Source: Ostrinia nubilalis
Lineage: Eukaryota > Arthropoda > Insecta > Lepidoptera > Crambidae
DNA: 64,000 bases
Assembly (NCBI RefSeq): GCF_963855985.1
Contig: NC_087107.1
Span: forward strand, 4,650,001 to 4,714,000
Reading direction: 5' to 3'
In this document: piece after piece, positions 36,406 through 46,572 of the stretch
Position numbering within the stretch: position 1 is the stretch's first letter
How the letters are laid out: the number at the start of each line of letters is the position of its first letter
Translations under genes and position numbers: made by a program
Notes under the pieces: model-generated
Seen by the model: only the letters and a program-made list of their open reading frames with translations
Told to the model about the DNA's origin: nothing
Databases searched by the model: none

Positions 36406-37988
36406 CCACATCCACGTCCCGCCATCTAGCGGATCTTTCATTCGCGAAAACCCTCATTGGAACCCTCTAAGAGGCTCCATAGAAAGAACTACAAAGGGGG
36501 TCACCAAGAAAAAGGTTAATAAACATTTGTGAATTGTAATCCGTAACTGATTTAATACGTCATAATCAAGACTCATCGACTCATCTCGCTGTTTCTGATG
36601 CAATGCAAGATATTATTGTGCTTGTAAGTAGCTAATAAAATAAGATTTTGAAAGACTAGTTGCTCAACAGCAACGCTAATCAAAGAGTCATTTGTCAGTT
36701 GTCGCCATCGTATGAAAGTCTCATTAATTTGTCACATTGCAAATATTACTTTTGTCATCCTCTTCTGACCCCGGATCTCGTGTTACATAACATGACATAT
36801 ACTTTCTTTCTATTTATCGAAGGACAATTGGGAATAATCTCAAGTCTAATGTAACGTGTCCTTTGTGTTCAAATTCGAGAACTTTCGATTTCGCTTAACT
36901 GATTAATTACCTCTTACCGAAAATGGTACCTATGCGTTTTGGCGCATGAATGGACTCCTCGCGAAGGTGGGCAAAAAACCCACGACTGTGACGAAAACTA
37001 GTGAAACTTAACTCGTTGGGTGAAGGTTGGAATTTGCTTGATATTTTTTTTGTATCTCGCACAATAAGGCACGTGAAGTCATAGTCAATGACAATTTCGC
37101 GAGCACGAGTCCACGTTCTGTGAGAGTATCCGATGTATTCATAAAAAGTGTGACCAATTTTATAAGGTGTTGGGTAACTGTTGCCTTTGTGTTACTTTTG
37201 CTTTTTCTGAAGGGTCTAAAGTTAAATGGTTCTGATAAAAAACGTTTTAGTTTCGATTATAAAAGTTGTATTGTACCTAACTGATATCTCTATTTGCGAC
37301 TTGCGAAACATAATTTTTTGATAATCTAACAGATAGGCTTTCTTCAGTGACTCTTCCACTATTTCACGTACGAAACAATTTAGCTTTGTAATCTTTTCTC
37401 AACGAATACATCATGTTTTAAGTTTCACCAAGAATAGGGTTCAACTTGAATAACACTGCTGTATAATTCTCCGAACATGCCAAATAATGCCTTTATGTCA
37501 TCATTTGGACACGTAACAAGCCAGATCGACAGTTACACGTTGTCACAAATTGTGACAACGTCTCACAACGCCCTATTCGATCCTTATACAAGCCTTGAAG
37601 GTATGGTAACTATATTCACCATTGAATCACTGCGTTGACATCGTCCTCTATCGATGATTGTGTCACCGATTATCATAACTGGTTCGTGCTTGACTTGAAT
37701 GGCGTGACATGATCTTATAGTATCAGATAACTGTTCCACTTAGCTTCATAAGATTGGGACACCATGCAATTTTTTTTAGTTCGACAATGCTATGTTGTTT
37801 CGGCAGAGCATAAGGAGAACCCCCAATCTTCCTGTAGATGTCGAAAGAAGCGAATAAGGGAGAAATAAGTGAACATCAGGCCTCCCCAAGCCGACTGGCC
37901 AGGGTGGGGGGTGTAGTGTTCTGGATTTAGAAATTAGAATACAAGTTTTTAATGTTGATCATCTATATCTATTTGCCGACATAATACA
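36406..37988. other. Non-coding stretch
   Basis: No supportable gene. A 63-codon plus frame at 36341-36532 runs through the inverted repeat and is not convincing. GTTGTCACAAATTGTGACAAC (37538-37558) is a small palindrome, shown here broken as GTTGTCAC/GTGACAAC. Confidence 0.5.
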
Positions 37989-38453
37989 TCAAATTACATC
38001 CATTGTGCTGGATACAGAGACCCATCTTGGTATGTTCTTGCTTACTTCATTAATATTGCTTCTGCTAAAACATGAAGTTACAATGTCTGCAACACATGAC
38101 GTTTCATCCTTGACCTTCATCTTAATATCTCCTTTCGTTGCTCTAAAAATACCAAAGCATTTTGCACATTGTGAGTGGAATTCGAGTGAATTACCCTTGC
38201 AGATGTCCCCAACAGCAAGCAGGTGAAGTGAGCGACAGTTGAAAAAGCTGTAAGTCCTCCACCACGTAAGGAACTTATGTCCTTTTAGAATTAGCCGGTT
38301 AGTTCTAAAATGGTCACAAGATGCGCGTGCGCTGGGCACTTTTATAGCACCTTGATCGCTAACGCCATATGCTACGTAAAGGGCAGGCAGTTTTTTGAAG
38401 TTACTTTCAAGTCGAGTTAAGGAGAGCACATTTTGTTTACACTTGCTTTTCAT
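37989..38453 (-). CDS. 154-codon ORF, hypothetical, family unknown
   Basis: This is the longest ATG-started frame in the window and stays open a further 25 or so codons upstream of the ATG, before a TAA. It is long for AT-rich DNA with many stops. The product is basic and Ser/Lys/Cys-containing, with motifs such as HSQCAKCFGIF and LAVGDICKG. No signal peptide, membrane segment or known domain is recognised. It ends with TGA at 37989. It lies downstream (on minus) of the likely last exon at 39.4-39.6 kb, so it is not part of that transcript unless that exon is alternative. A decayed transposon protein, an unspliced single-exon gene or a chance frame are all possible. Confidence 0.25.
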   Translation of the reverse strand: MKSKCKQNVLSLTRLESNFKKLPALYVAYGVSDQGAIKVPSARASCDHFRTNRLILKGHKFLTWWRTYSFFNCRSLHLLAVGDICKGNSLEFHSQCAKCFGIFRATKGDIKMKVKDETSCVADIVTSCFSRSNINEVSKNIPRWVSVSSTMDVI

Positions 38454-39392
38454 GTGTTGGTAGCTAATTGATGTTTGGAAGTAGTGGAATTTATTTCTGA
38501 AAGCTGATGGCTGATCGATGAATTAAAAGTAGTAAAACTAAGCTTTTAAACGAAACGTTTACATAATTTAAAGTTTTTGTATGATTTTCTACTAAAGCTA
38601 TCTCAAATATTTGAAGTACGTATGTATCATATCAAGCTAATATTTTGACATCTTACTAGGTTGAAATAGGTGTCAGTTTACAACGAATATGATCAGTCTG
38701 AAGTTCTAACGACTGCGACCAATTTGATTGACATTTTAATTAATGTAAATAGGCTTACAAAATCACACACAAAAAACTTTTAATCATCTTTTGGTGGTGT
38801 CAAGTCAACAGCCGACCTTGGCGAGGGCAATGGCGTGGTTAAAATACATAAAATTAAAGATTTAACGGCAATCATGGGTAGAAATGTTTGCTAAGTATGA
38901 AACCTGCTCATTCTAGTCTATCCTAGACCGGTTCGAGTTCCAATATAGAAGATGTTTGGCGCAAAAATGTCTATGTGAATGATCCGATCTGAGTACAATA
39001 CAGGGTGATACAGTGAGATCGCATCTCATATGCGAATAAAACAACTTTCTGGAGAGGACGTTATGAATTGAGATTGTTTTTTACCTAACACAATGACATT
39101 GATTTCGTTATTTTTCTTTCATGAGAAGAATAATTAATTTCGTCTTACATAAGAGTCAGACTGATGACACTCATCATCATCTCAGTCAATTCATAAAGCA
39201 TGATCTCCCTTTTTTTTTCAATCAGCCACTGCCAGCTATTTTCTTTAGGTCAACATCAGGTTAGGTCAACATAAGGTATCAGTGTCAGGCGTCTAATACA
39301 TAACGACTACGACGTTCCTGAACTTGTGATGTTCTGCCTTTTCGGAGTAAGATTCCGTGAAAAATGATTTCGTATTTTTCAGGGGAACAATA
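38454..39392. other. Non-coding stretch, no feature seen
   Basis: Nothing recognised apart from a CAT-rich run near 39165. Confidence 0.5.
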
Positions 39393-39629
39393 TTATTATC
39401 AAACCAATTTTATTGAGCCTATGGCGGTTGATAGAACCTGACACCAAGATTGTCCTGGTGACTTAGTTGATACCATCCACAAGAAAGAAAAAATAAGACT
39501 ACGGAATATGCTTCTATTATACGATCAGGTTCTGCGCGCGGCGGCGACAAGGTTATCGAGTAGCGCCTGCGCAACTATAAGTTTTTCATCCGCCATCTGT
39601 CCCTTGTCATTAGCTTGCAAAAATAAACT
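39393..39629 (-). CDS. Likely terminal exon: last 34 codons plus 3' UTR, gene unknown
   Basis: On the minus strand a pyrimidine-rich tract TTTTTTCTAACACATTCCC containing a CTAAC branch-like site ends in AG at 39630-39631. The exon then reads SLFLQANDKGQMADEKLIVA followed by a further 14 residues (QALLDN to AARRT) and TGA at 39525-39527. The composition (Ala, Asp, Gln, Leu, few AT-driven Phe/Ile/Lys runs) and the helical, amphipathic pattern are unlike neighbouring chance frames, and the coding part is GC-richer than its surroundings. AATAAA lies at 39409-39414 on the same strand, 110 nt after the stop, with T/G-rich sequence beyond, so the cleavage site is about 39393. Upstream exons must lie at higher coordinates; none could be joined in phase. 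An in-frame ATG in good context (ACAGATGGCGG) opens a 24-codon frame but is probably internal. I do not recognise the protein. Confidence 0.5.
39409..39414 (-). terminator. Candidate polyadenylation signal AATAAA
   Basis: AATAAA on the minus strand, 110 nt downstream of the TGA of the candidate terminal exon, followed by TTGGTTTGAT and ATTGTTCCCC. Confidence 0.45.
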
Positions 39630-39631
39630 CT

Positions 39632-40213
39632 GGGAATGTGTTAGAAAAAATACGATCCTGTTCGAGCGAGACGCAATATTATCGTAGTTTTCTAAATGAG
39701 TGGATAAATACACGATAAATATACGGGTATTTAATGCGTTGGCTGTTAAATAAATATAGATTTTTTGCTCGTTTGACGTGTTGGCATGTTAGGAAAAATT
39801 AATTATGATTTTGTGATCTTAAATAGACAAGACATGACAGGTATCCTATATCCTTTGGTTTATTATTTTTTAGGAGGACGTGTCTTCTTGTAATTACAGC
39901 TTTTTGGATCTACTAAAAGTCCAAAGAACTATGTTCAAAAATGCAATTTTGCGCTTCAAATAAATAGGTTCGAAGATATTAAGTGATTGAAACATAATAT
40001 GCACTCTGAATGCATCAATTTAATCAATAGGCAACGAGAGGTAGAGCCATAAATAGATAGAGACAACTGTATTTTATTTCGAAATCAATCATACGTTTCC
40101 TTTTAAGGAAAAGCGAACGGAAATAATTTGGTGTAGGCATTTAGTAGCGCTTTATAATAGAGTTTTTGTTTGCTTAATAAGTTAAGTTGAGTGTTTAACT
40201 TTAAACCGTTTTA
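39632..40213. other. Non-coding stretch, possible intron
   Basis: If the exon at 39393-39629 is real, this is intron sequence of the minus-strand gene. Nothing else was recognised. Confidence 0.45.
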
Positions 40214-40403
40214 TACAGGGTGTTAGGTAAATGGGTCCATTTACCTAACACCCTACTACTAGGATTTTATAAAATCCGATTTATATGAAAATTAAAATAA
40301 TTAAAATGATGATATCAATTTTATGACTTCACCATACCATTTATATGCCCATGTTAACATGGGCTAGTGTCGGCTCATATACCCATTTACCTAACACCCT
40401 GTA
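40214..40403. mobile_element. 186-bp MITE with TA duplication (mariner-like), triple terminus
   Basis: TA at 40214-40215 and 40402-40403 flanks CAGGGTGTTAGGTAAATGGG and its inverse CCCATTTACCTAACACCCTG. Just inside the left end a second inverse copy CCATTTACCTAACACCCT (40236-40253) makes a tight 18-bp hairpin with the left terminus. A TA duplication with CAGGG termini fits Tc1/mariner-type non-autonomous elements. Confidence 0.8.
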
Positions 40404-40721
40404 GATCACAGAGTATATAAAATGTGCAAGTTATCTCGCATAATAAATATCCCTTTATCTCTTCCAAACAAGACTACAAAGGCGGTTCAAGTATTTTTAC
40501 GATGTCAAACAAAAGTAAGCAGCTTAGTTAACTATCTTATTAGTTTCACAATGAGTGGCGCAAGCGCCACCCGAGACGAATCTCATTGTTTGTCAAGTGA
40601 CAAAACTAAGACCCTAATATAAGTGCACGAGAAAATCGTAGAGGTTAACTTAACACCTTAATTTTCGGACCCTTTCGCCCCTTTTTTACCCCTCATACTA
40701 TAAATGAACCTGTTCGCAAGG
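40404..40721. other. Non-coding stretch
   Basis: A 66-codon plus frame at 40422-40622 has no recognisable domain. Nothing else was seen. Confidence 0.45.
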
Positions 40722-40877
40722 TTTTTTTTTTTTATGTGATAGGAGGCAAACGAGCAGACGGATCACCTGATGGTAAATGATTACCGTCGCCCATAAACAC
40801 CCGCAGACCCAGGGGCGTTACAGGTGCGTTGCCAGCCTTTAAGGTAAAGATACGCTCTCCTCTTGAAAGCTTGCAGG
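40722..40877 (-). mobile_element. SINE-like element, minus orientation
   Basis: A T run (40722-40733) followed by GGAGGCAAACGAGCAGACGG and GATCACCTGATGG, through GGCGTTACAGGTGCGTTGCC, to CTCTTGAAAGCTTGCAGG. It is the reverse complement of the copy at 21673-21823, over the same start and end. The two copies differ at scattered positions, so they are independent insertions. Confidence 0.8.
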
Positions 40878-43593
40878 TATTTTTAGACAAAGGGGCGAAA
40901 TACGGGGCGAACAGGTGCGAGACCCTTATTTTGTGAAATCATCCCCGTTTATGTTTTGAAGAATTATAGAGCTTTGGCGAGCTAAGTTCTCTCCAGTCTA
41001 CATTGCTCAACTCTTGAAGTAAACATTGTAAATATGAGAAAGCTTTTGGGATTCTGTTCGTAAGTTTCAACTTTCAAGTCGCTTTTTCTTTTTTGTGGAG
41101 TTTACCTCTAGAATCAATAGGTGTAACAATACACATACTTTTTAAAACGTTTTCGCTTGCTTTGTGTGTTATTGTGTCGAGGTAGAGCTTTTATATTTTT
41201 TTTCGATCACAGCCTAATATCGTATTTCCCCGTTCTCTTATTTGGCAATGTATGGAGTTTACTGCGTAAAGAAACAATGTTAGAAAGCGAAAACATGTAT
41301 TGGTAAATGTTATGGGTTTTGAAGCATATTTGAAGGTTCGTACCTTTACACAGTTCTCTTGGCTTTTTGAATTGTCTCTAGTCATAAATAAACATGTGAA
41401 GTCGACAAAAATTGTTTAAAATACGACCTTAACGTGCCAGTTTTTGTAAAATTTGAATAAGTAGTTTATTGAGATTGAAACGTGCCTTATGAAGCGAACA
41501 TAGAACCTCCTTCTTTTTTGAAATCGGCTAATAAAAAAACGTGTGTAGTTTCCACGTGTTTGTTTTTCATTATTAGGTAATACCTACAAAGTCAGTGACT
41601 TCTGGCATGTATGATTGATTAATCCCATGAAGATTTAAATTGCAGTTTTATCGCGTATTAAGTAAATCGAATTTATTTACTTACGGCTGCTTTTTACTCT
41701 CTTGATTAAAATTAATAAAAACACGGAATATTTCGCTTCGGCTATATGTACGTAGGTAATGTTCTTTTGCATCCCAATTACTATTTAATTGTGAAAACAA
41801 AATTAAAATGTCTCAAAGCGAATTCTGCACATTACTAGCGTCATTACATAATATTGTGACCAAATTGTTACACTTTCAATTCTTAGGATTTCCTTTTCAA
41901 GTAACAACCAGAATATAATATGTATCGATTAGGATGCAGATTCGGATGCAGGTAACTGTCCGGATGCACTCTTCAACTACGTATATCACATTTCTATAAA
42001 GCTAATTAACGAAAATGTGTTTCAACAGACGTATGCTTATGCAATGTTTCCTTGTTTGTTGTTTGCCTTTTGGCAGCTTAACATGAAATGACATCCTGAG
42101 GAGCTATTCTGATAAACCATTTTCAAATTTTGTCTCGTTCACTCATCCCAGGTAAAGCCCACGAGTAAACGAGACAGATAGAGTCGATGTCGAATCCGTT
42201 TTGCAGGGTAGACGTCGACGGCAACGACCGCACTTCCCGGAACGCACGGGCAATATGAAAGTCAGATATGGCGGTTAAATAACTGATAACATCTAATACA
42301 AATTAACCGTAACAGGCGAAATTGTCACAGTCTAAGTTAATGCAGTAGGTGACACAGCCAATGATTCTGAATTTTTGCGTTGGAAACTTGAACTTACGGT
42401 GTATACTTGCAGAGATAAATGGAAAAGAATACGTGTGCACTGAGCTGTGTATGTAAATTTATGTAGGCAGCGCTTTGTAGGGACAAAAAAGTGTGTCATA
42501 ATCTTTTGTCCTAGATGCACTTAGTTTATCTTTTGGAGAAAAAGAAGAAGCCATAGATATGACCTAATAAGAGAAATTAACTGTTTTTAAACCACGGTTC
42601 TTCTTAATATCTTATTTATATCCTTTAGCAACCTCCACGAAAACGGCTCATTTGATTGCGCTACCCTAGTCCATAAGTGTCATTCATTTCGGCAAGTGTC
42701 ATTAGCAATTAGCTATGCTCTAAATTACTTACAGGATCCTATCAAATAAATTAAAACTATAATTGAAATCCATAGGCTACTGCGTCAAACGCAACTGTGC
42801 CCGACCAATACTCTTTGCGAAACTGTCAGAACGATTTTATATAATGGCCGCCCGAATAATAGAATCAAGATGTACATTTTTGGAGAAATTCGTGGCTCGG
42901 TCAGTGAGTAATTAGACCAATCGTGTGAATTATGTGACCTAAATGCAGCTTTTGTTCAATTGTTAAGTCATTAGAGGTGATGAGGTGATTCACCTTGCAT
43001 GGTTTAGTGGAGAATCATTGTATTCTTTCAATTTTAGGTTTGAGAGTTTGTTGTAAAGTTTTGGCGAACGAGAATGTATCTTTATTTGTTTGTATGATTC
43101 TGTTTCGCACCTAGCGAGAAAAAAGGAGAAGCGATGTGGATGGGGTGACAAGAGACGTCACAAAGCTGTCACATACACGTCAGAAGTCTTGTAGCATTTG
43201 ACGTAAGAAAAACACCCCTTCCTCACCTCTTCACTACCACAAGAAGCTACTCAGTGTGCCTGTAGTTATTTATTTTTGTTTGAAATTAACCGTGTCAAAG
43301 CGCGTTTTCGTTACAAGTTGTCTGTGTAATCCAGTGCACAATTTACTAATGAATACCTAGAAATGAGACTACAAGGAAGAGTTGGGCCTAAATGCTATTT
43401 GCGTAAGCGAATACCTATAATCTAAATCTGGTCACTTGCAGGAGCGGGCGTAATAGTAGCGTAGTACTAGAATTTAGATTTCAGCTAGATTTAATTAAAA
43501 ACAAGTGTTAGCCTATAATTTTATTGAATTGAATTTCCATACTGATATTATAAACGCGAAATTAACTCTGTTACCTTTTCACGATTAAACCGC
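40878..43593. other. Non-coding stretch
   Basis: About 2.7 kb. Minus frames at 41191-41385 and 42332-42520 lack recognisable domains. A GC-richer patch lies at 42160-42250. A donor-like GTAAGTTC on the minus strand near 42391 has no convincing exon before it. Confidence 0.45.
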
Positions 43594-43740
43594 TAAGGGT
43601 GGATTCGACAAAACAAGAGTAAATAATCTCAGAATAAATTCGAAATTTTGACATATTATTATTTCCCATACTGAAACTGTCAATGTATCAGTTATACCAG
43701 GAGTTATTCTCGGATAAAAGTTTGGTGGAATCGGGCCTAA
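43594..43740. mobile_element. 141-bp MITE with TAA duplication (Harbinger-like)
   Basis: TAA at 43594-43596 and 43738-43740. The termini are GGGTGGATTCGACAAAAC and the reverse complement of GTTTGGTGGAATCGGGCC. Nested inverted segments (AATAAT/ATTATT, CTCGGATAAA against the AATAATCTCAG side) give a long snap-back. The 3-bp TWA duplication and GG start fit PIF/Harbinger. Confidence 0.75.
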
Positions 43741-45236
43741 AGCCCTAAACCGATTTTCCAAATCGGTTTTGGTATAGTGAAGGTTTAAAACTCAGGGAAA
43801 AACATTGGATATTATTATTCTAGTTTTTGAGAGGGAACACGCATGAGGGAAAGTTATCCTGTGACAGACCGAAATTCATGCTGATGGCGAGATCGTGGGC
43901 AAAAAGGTAGTTTTAGTAGATTAAAGCATCGAAGGAAGATTTAAAAACCATCGAGACAATAACTAGTACATCGTGTACAAAGGAAACTAAAGTTGTGTAA
44001 CAACACAACTTTAGTTTCCTTTTTACTAAAAATTTGCATACTTTTCACATGAAGTTACAGCTCGAAGACCATTATTATAACATGGTGCTGTAACAGATAC
44101 ATACATTTTAGCTCTTAACCCTTCAAATGCTACCCGGAGCTACACAAATAATAGCGACCATGTATTGTACCCTAGTGCAGAAAGAATTTCAATATTTTTT
44201 TGTTTTGTAAAGATTATTGTAGAGCTGTTACAGGGCACTTCTCGTAGTCCTCAGTGTTAACTATTAATACGTAGGTTATAGTTAGCAAGTCTGAGTGGTA
44301 AATCAAATGTTGAAATGATACATGCCTGCAAATATGCAAAAATACTGTCGTCTAGTCTTATTTAAAAAGAATGTCAAGAAATGAATCGGGATCTAAAATG
44401 TAAAACTGTTAAACATTTACCGCTGACATTTGCCACCTGTACCAAGATTCCCCAAGATTTCTCCTCCTTAAACAGTAATCGTATAATTGCCGCATAGTGA
44501 GAATCTGCATAAATACACGTAACCTTGACCCCAGCTGCGTGGGCGCAGTCACAGGCGTAAAATGACGTCGCTGAGCAATTTAAACCCTTATTATTTTAAC
44601 ATAAGGTTCAGTTTTAAATCGGCGGATGACATGCGCACAGGCAATACTGCAACCAACCGTGAACTCAATGTTTGGAGCTTTGGTTAAACGAAAGCTTGTG
44701 TTATTCTACAGTTAATTAAAAACGGCGTAGCTACCCCACTCAATAAACTCCAACCTACAAGTATAATCAATACGTAAACCTACTTGCCACATGTTTGCTG
44801 TACTTTCTAACTTAGGACTCAAATAGGGCTTTACAGTAAAACAAATTCAACCAAATTACTTAAAGTTAAAATCCGAACACTTAAAATATACCGAATTATT
44901 TTTATGGTTGACTTTAAATTAAGTTTTTGAATACGAACCTAGTTGTTCTCGCAAAAACATTCAATTGTGATTACAATCTAGAGCTAAAATATTGCTGTTT
45001 TAAATACACCAAATGATTGATATTTATCTACCGGCATACAGATACCAGCTGTAGGGCTAGCACTAGTTTTATTTGTAGACACTGTCTATAAATTGGGAAC
45101 TCTTGAATAACATCACAACACAAACCTTATTTATATCTTCTTAAAAAAGTGCCCCAAATGGAGCCTTGTTAATTATCTCTTCTTTTCTTACTCTACTTTT
45201 CATAGCTTCTTTTCGAACTCACCTAGACCGGGAGAC
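43741..45236. other. Non-coding stretch with one hairpin
   Basis: Apart from the hairpin at 43979-44022 nothing was recognised. Confidence 0.5.
43979..44022. repeat. Perfect 20-bp hairpin with 4-nt loop
   Basis: AAAGGAAACTAAAGTTGTGT (43979-43998) and its exact reverse complement (44003-44022) surround AACA. No mismatch and a very short loop make a recently formed palindrome likely. Confidence 0.85.
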
Positions 45237-45361
45237 ACAACGCGATCTTATAAAGGTAGCAGGAAGACGCTGGATGCAGGCCGCTACCAACCGGTCGAGG
45301 TAGAAATAATTGGGGGAGGTCTATGTTCAGCAGTGGACGTCCTGTGGCTGAAATTATCATG
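45237..45361 (+). mobile_element. Dead-on-arrival LINE 3' end, about 125 bp
   Basis: GATCTTATAAAGGTAGCAGG, then GACGCTGGATGCAGGCCGCT, through GGGGGAGGTCTATGTTCAGC to GACGTCCTGTGGCTGAAATT. Same family as 5696-7289. The 5' end begins at the conserved D-L-IKVAGRRWMQAAT codons. Confidence 0.8.
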
Positions 45362-45826
45362 AGACCGGGAGATCCGGCGCTGTGGGAGTATGACATTTAA
45401 TTTTTTTAACACCTAAGTTGGCGCAATTGCGCTTCGAAACACATTCTCCAGCACTGCTTAATTGTCCACATGCACCGCACGCCCTGACTGGCACATTGCT
45501 CGATGGAGCGAGTCACTATTTATAATTGAAGTTTTTCCCAAGGCATACGATACCGTTGCTTTGTGCCCAAATATGATCCTTATTAGATAAGTGCCCCAAA
45601 TAACTTGTCGCCTTGTAGGTGTTCCGTTGACATAGTATCTGAGTAATCCTACGAACTTAATTTAAGCTTGTTTGCTTGGAAAGTTACGGGGAAGTAATGG
45701 TTTGGAAGCTCAGAAATTGCGTAAATAAATGTTTATGGAAATTTAAACAGTGACTTTATATCCAACTGTAGAGCTAGAGATGTCAATTTTCGCTTGTTAA
45801 AAAGATAATTTATTGATAAAGTACGT
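45362..45826. other. Non-coding stretch, no feature seen
   Basis: Nothing recognised. Confidence 0.5.
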
Positions 45827-46572
45827 TATAGCCCGACCAGGAACATAAAAACCCTCGCCATGTTGCGGAAAACTAATGGTACTAATTTCTTTTAATGGCA
45901 ACAGTAACTGAAAACTTCATTGACATGTCACCTTACATGTCAGTCTATTGCTATCAAAGTGTAAACAAACTTTATTTTAAATGTACGCAACTGATTTTGT
46001 GAATTAAATTGCTAAAATCTTTTTATAGTCGTGAAAGAAAAGTGGTTCACAATGTGTTAAAATATTTGTCGAAGAGAAATACTAAGGGTTCGGACAATAT
46101 TTTCATTGAATAATGTTTCCGACAAAGGTTGTCAAATTGACTGACATGTTTATCGTATAGTACAGTCCACTATGAAAATTAGCTGTGGTTTGTTTCAACT
46201 ACCTATTTTAAAATTTTTTGTCCATTTCTGAGTGTTGAATTTTATGGAATTGGGAAAGAAGTACCGAGTTTGAGCGTTCATGAGCAGACATTGCAGTTGA
46301 ATATTCAAGTTCTAAATTTGATTATTGATGAATAATAAAATAAATCCTACTTGCTCGATTGGTGGTTTCATTTAATTTATTTAAACCAGGTTACCTATAA
46401 TAATATGTTTTCGTTAATTTATGAAAATATCAAATTAACCCGTAATCCTGAATCCTGGTACATAAAGTTGGCCTATTAATTTAACACAGGTACGACTGTA
46501 CTCAGTGTTGCACTATCAAATGCAATTGACGCGCCTCTATGCCAGGGTTTTTATGTTCCTGGTCAGGCTATA
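45827..46572. mobile_element. Non-autonomous DNA transposon, about 740 bp, 28-bp termini
   Basis: GCCCGACCAGGAACATAAAA followed by ACCCTCGCC (from 45831) is inverted at the right end as GCCAGGGTTTTTATG plus TTCCTGGTCAGGC (to 46568), 26 of about 28 positions matching. TATA flanks both sides (45827-45830, 46569-46572), so the duplication is TA or TATA. The interior is AT-rich with no ORF. The superfamily is not determined. Confidence 0.8.

Noticed and set aside
36341..36532. 63-codon plus frame
   Set aside because: Starts inside an imperfect inverted repeat and shows no conserved motif.
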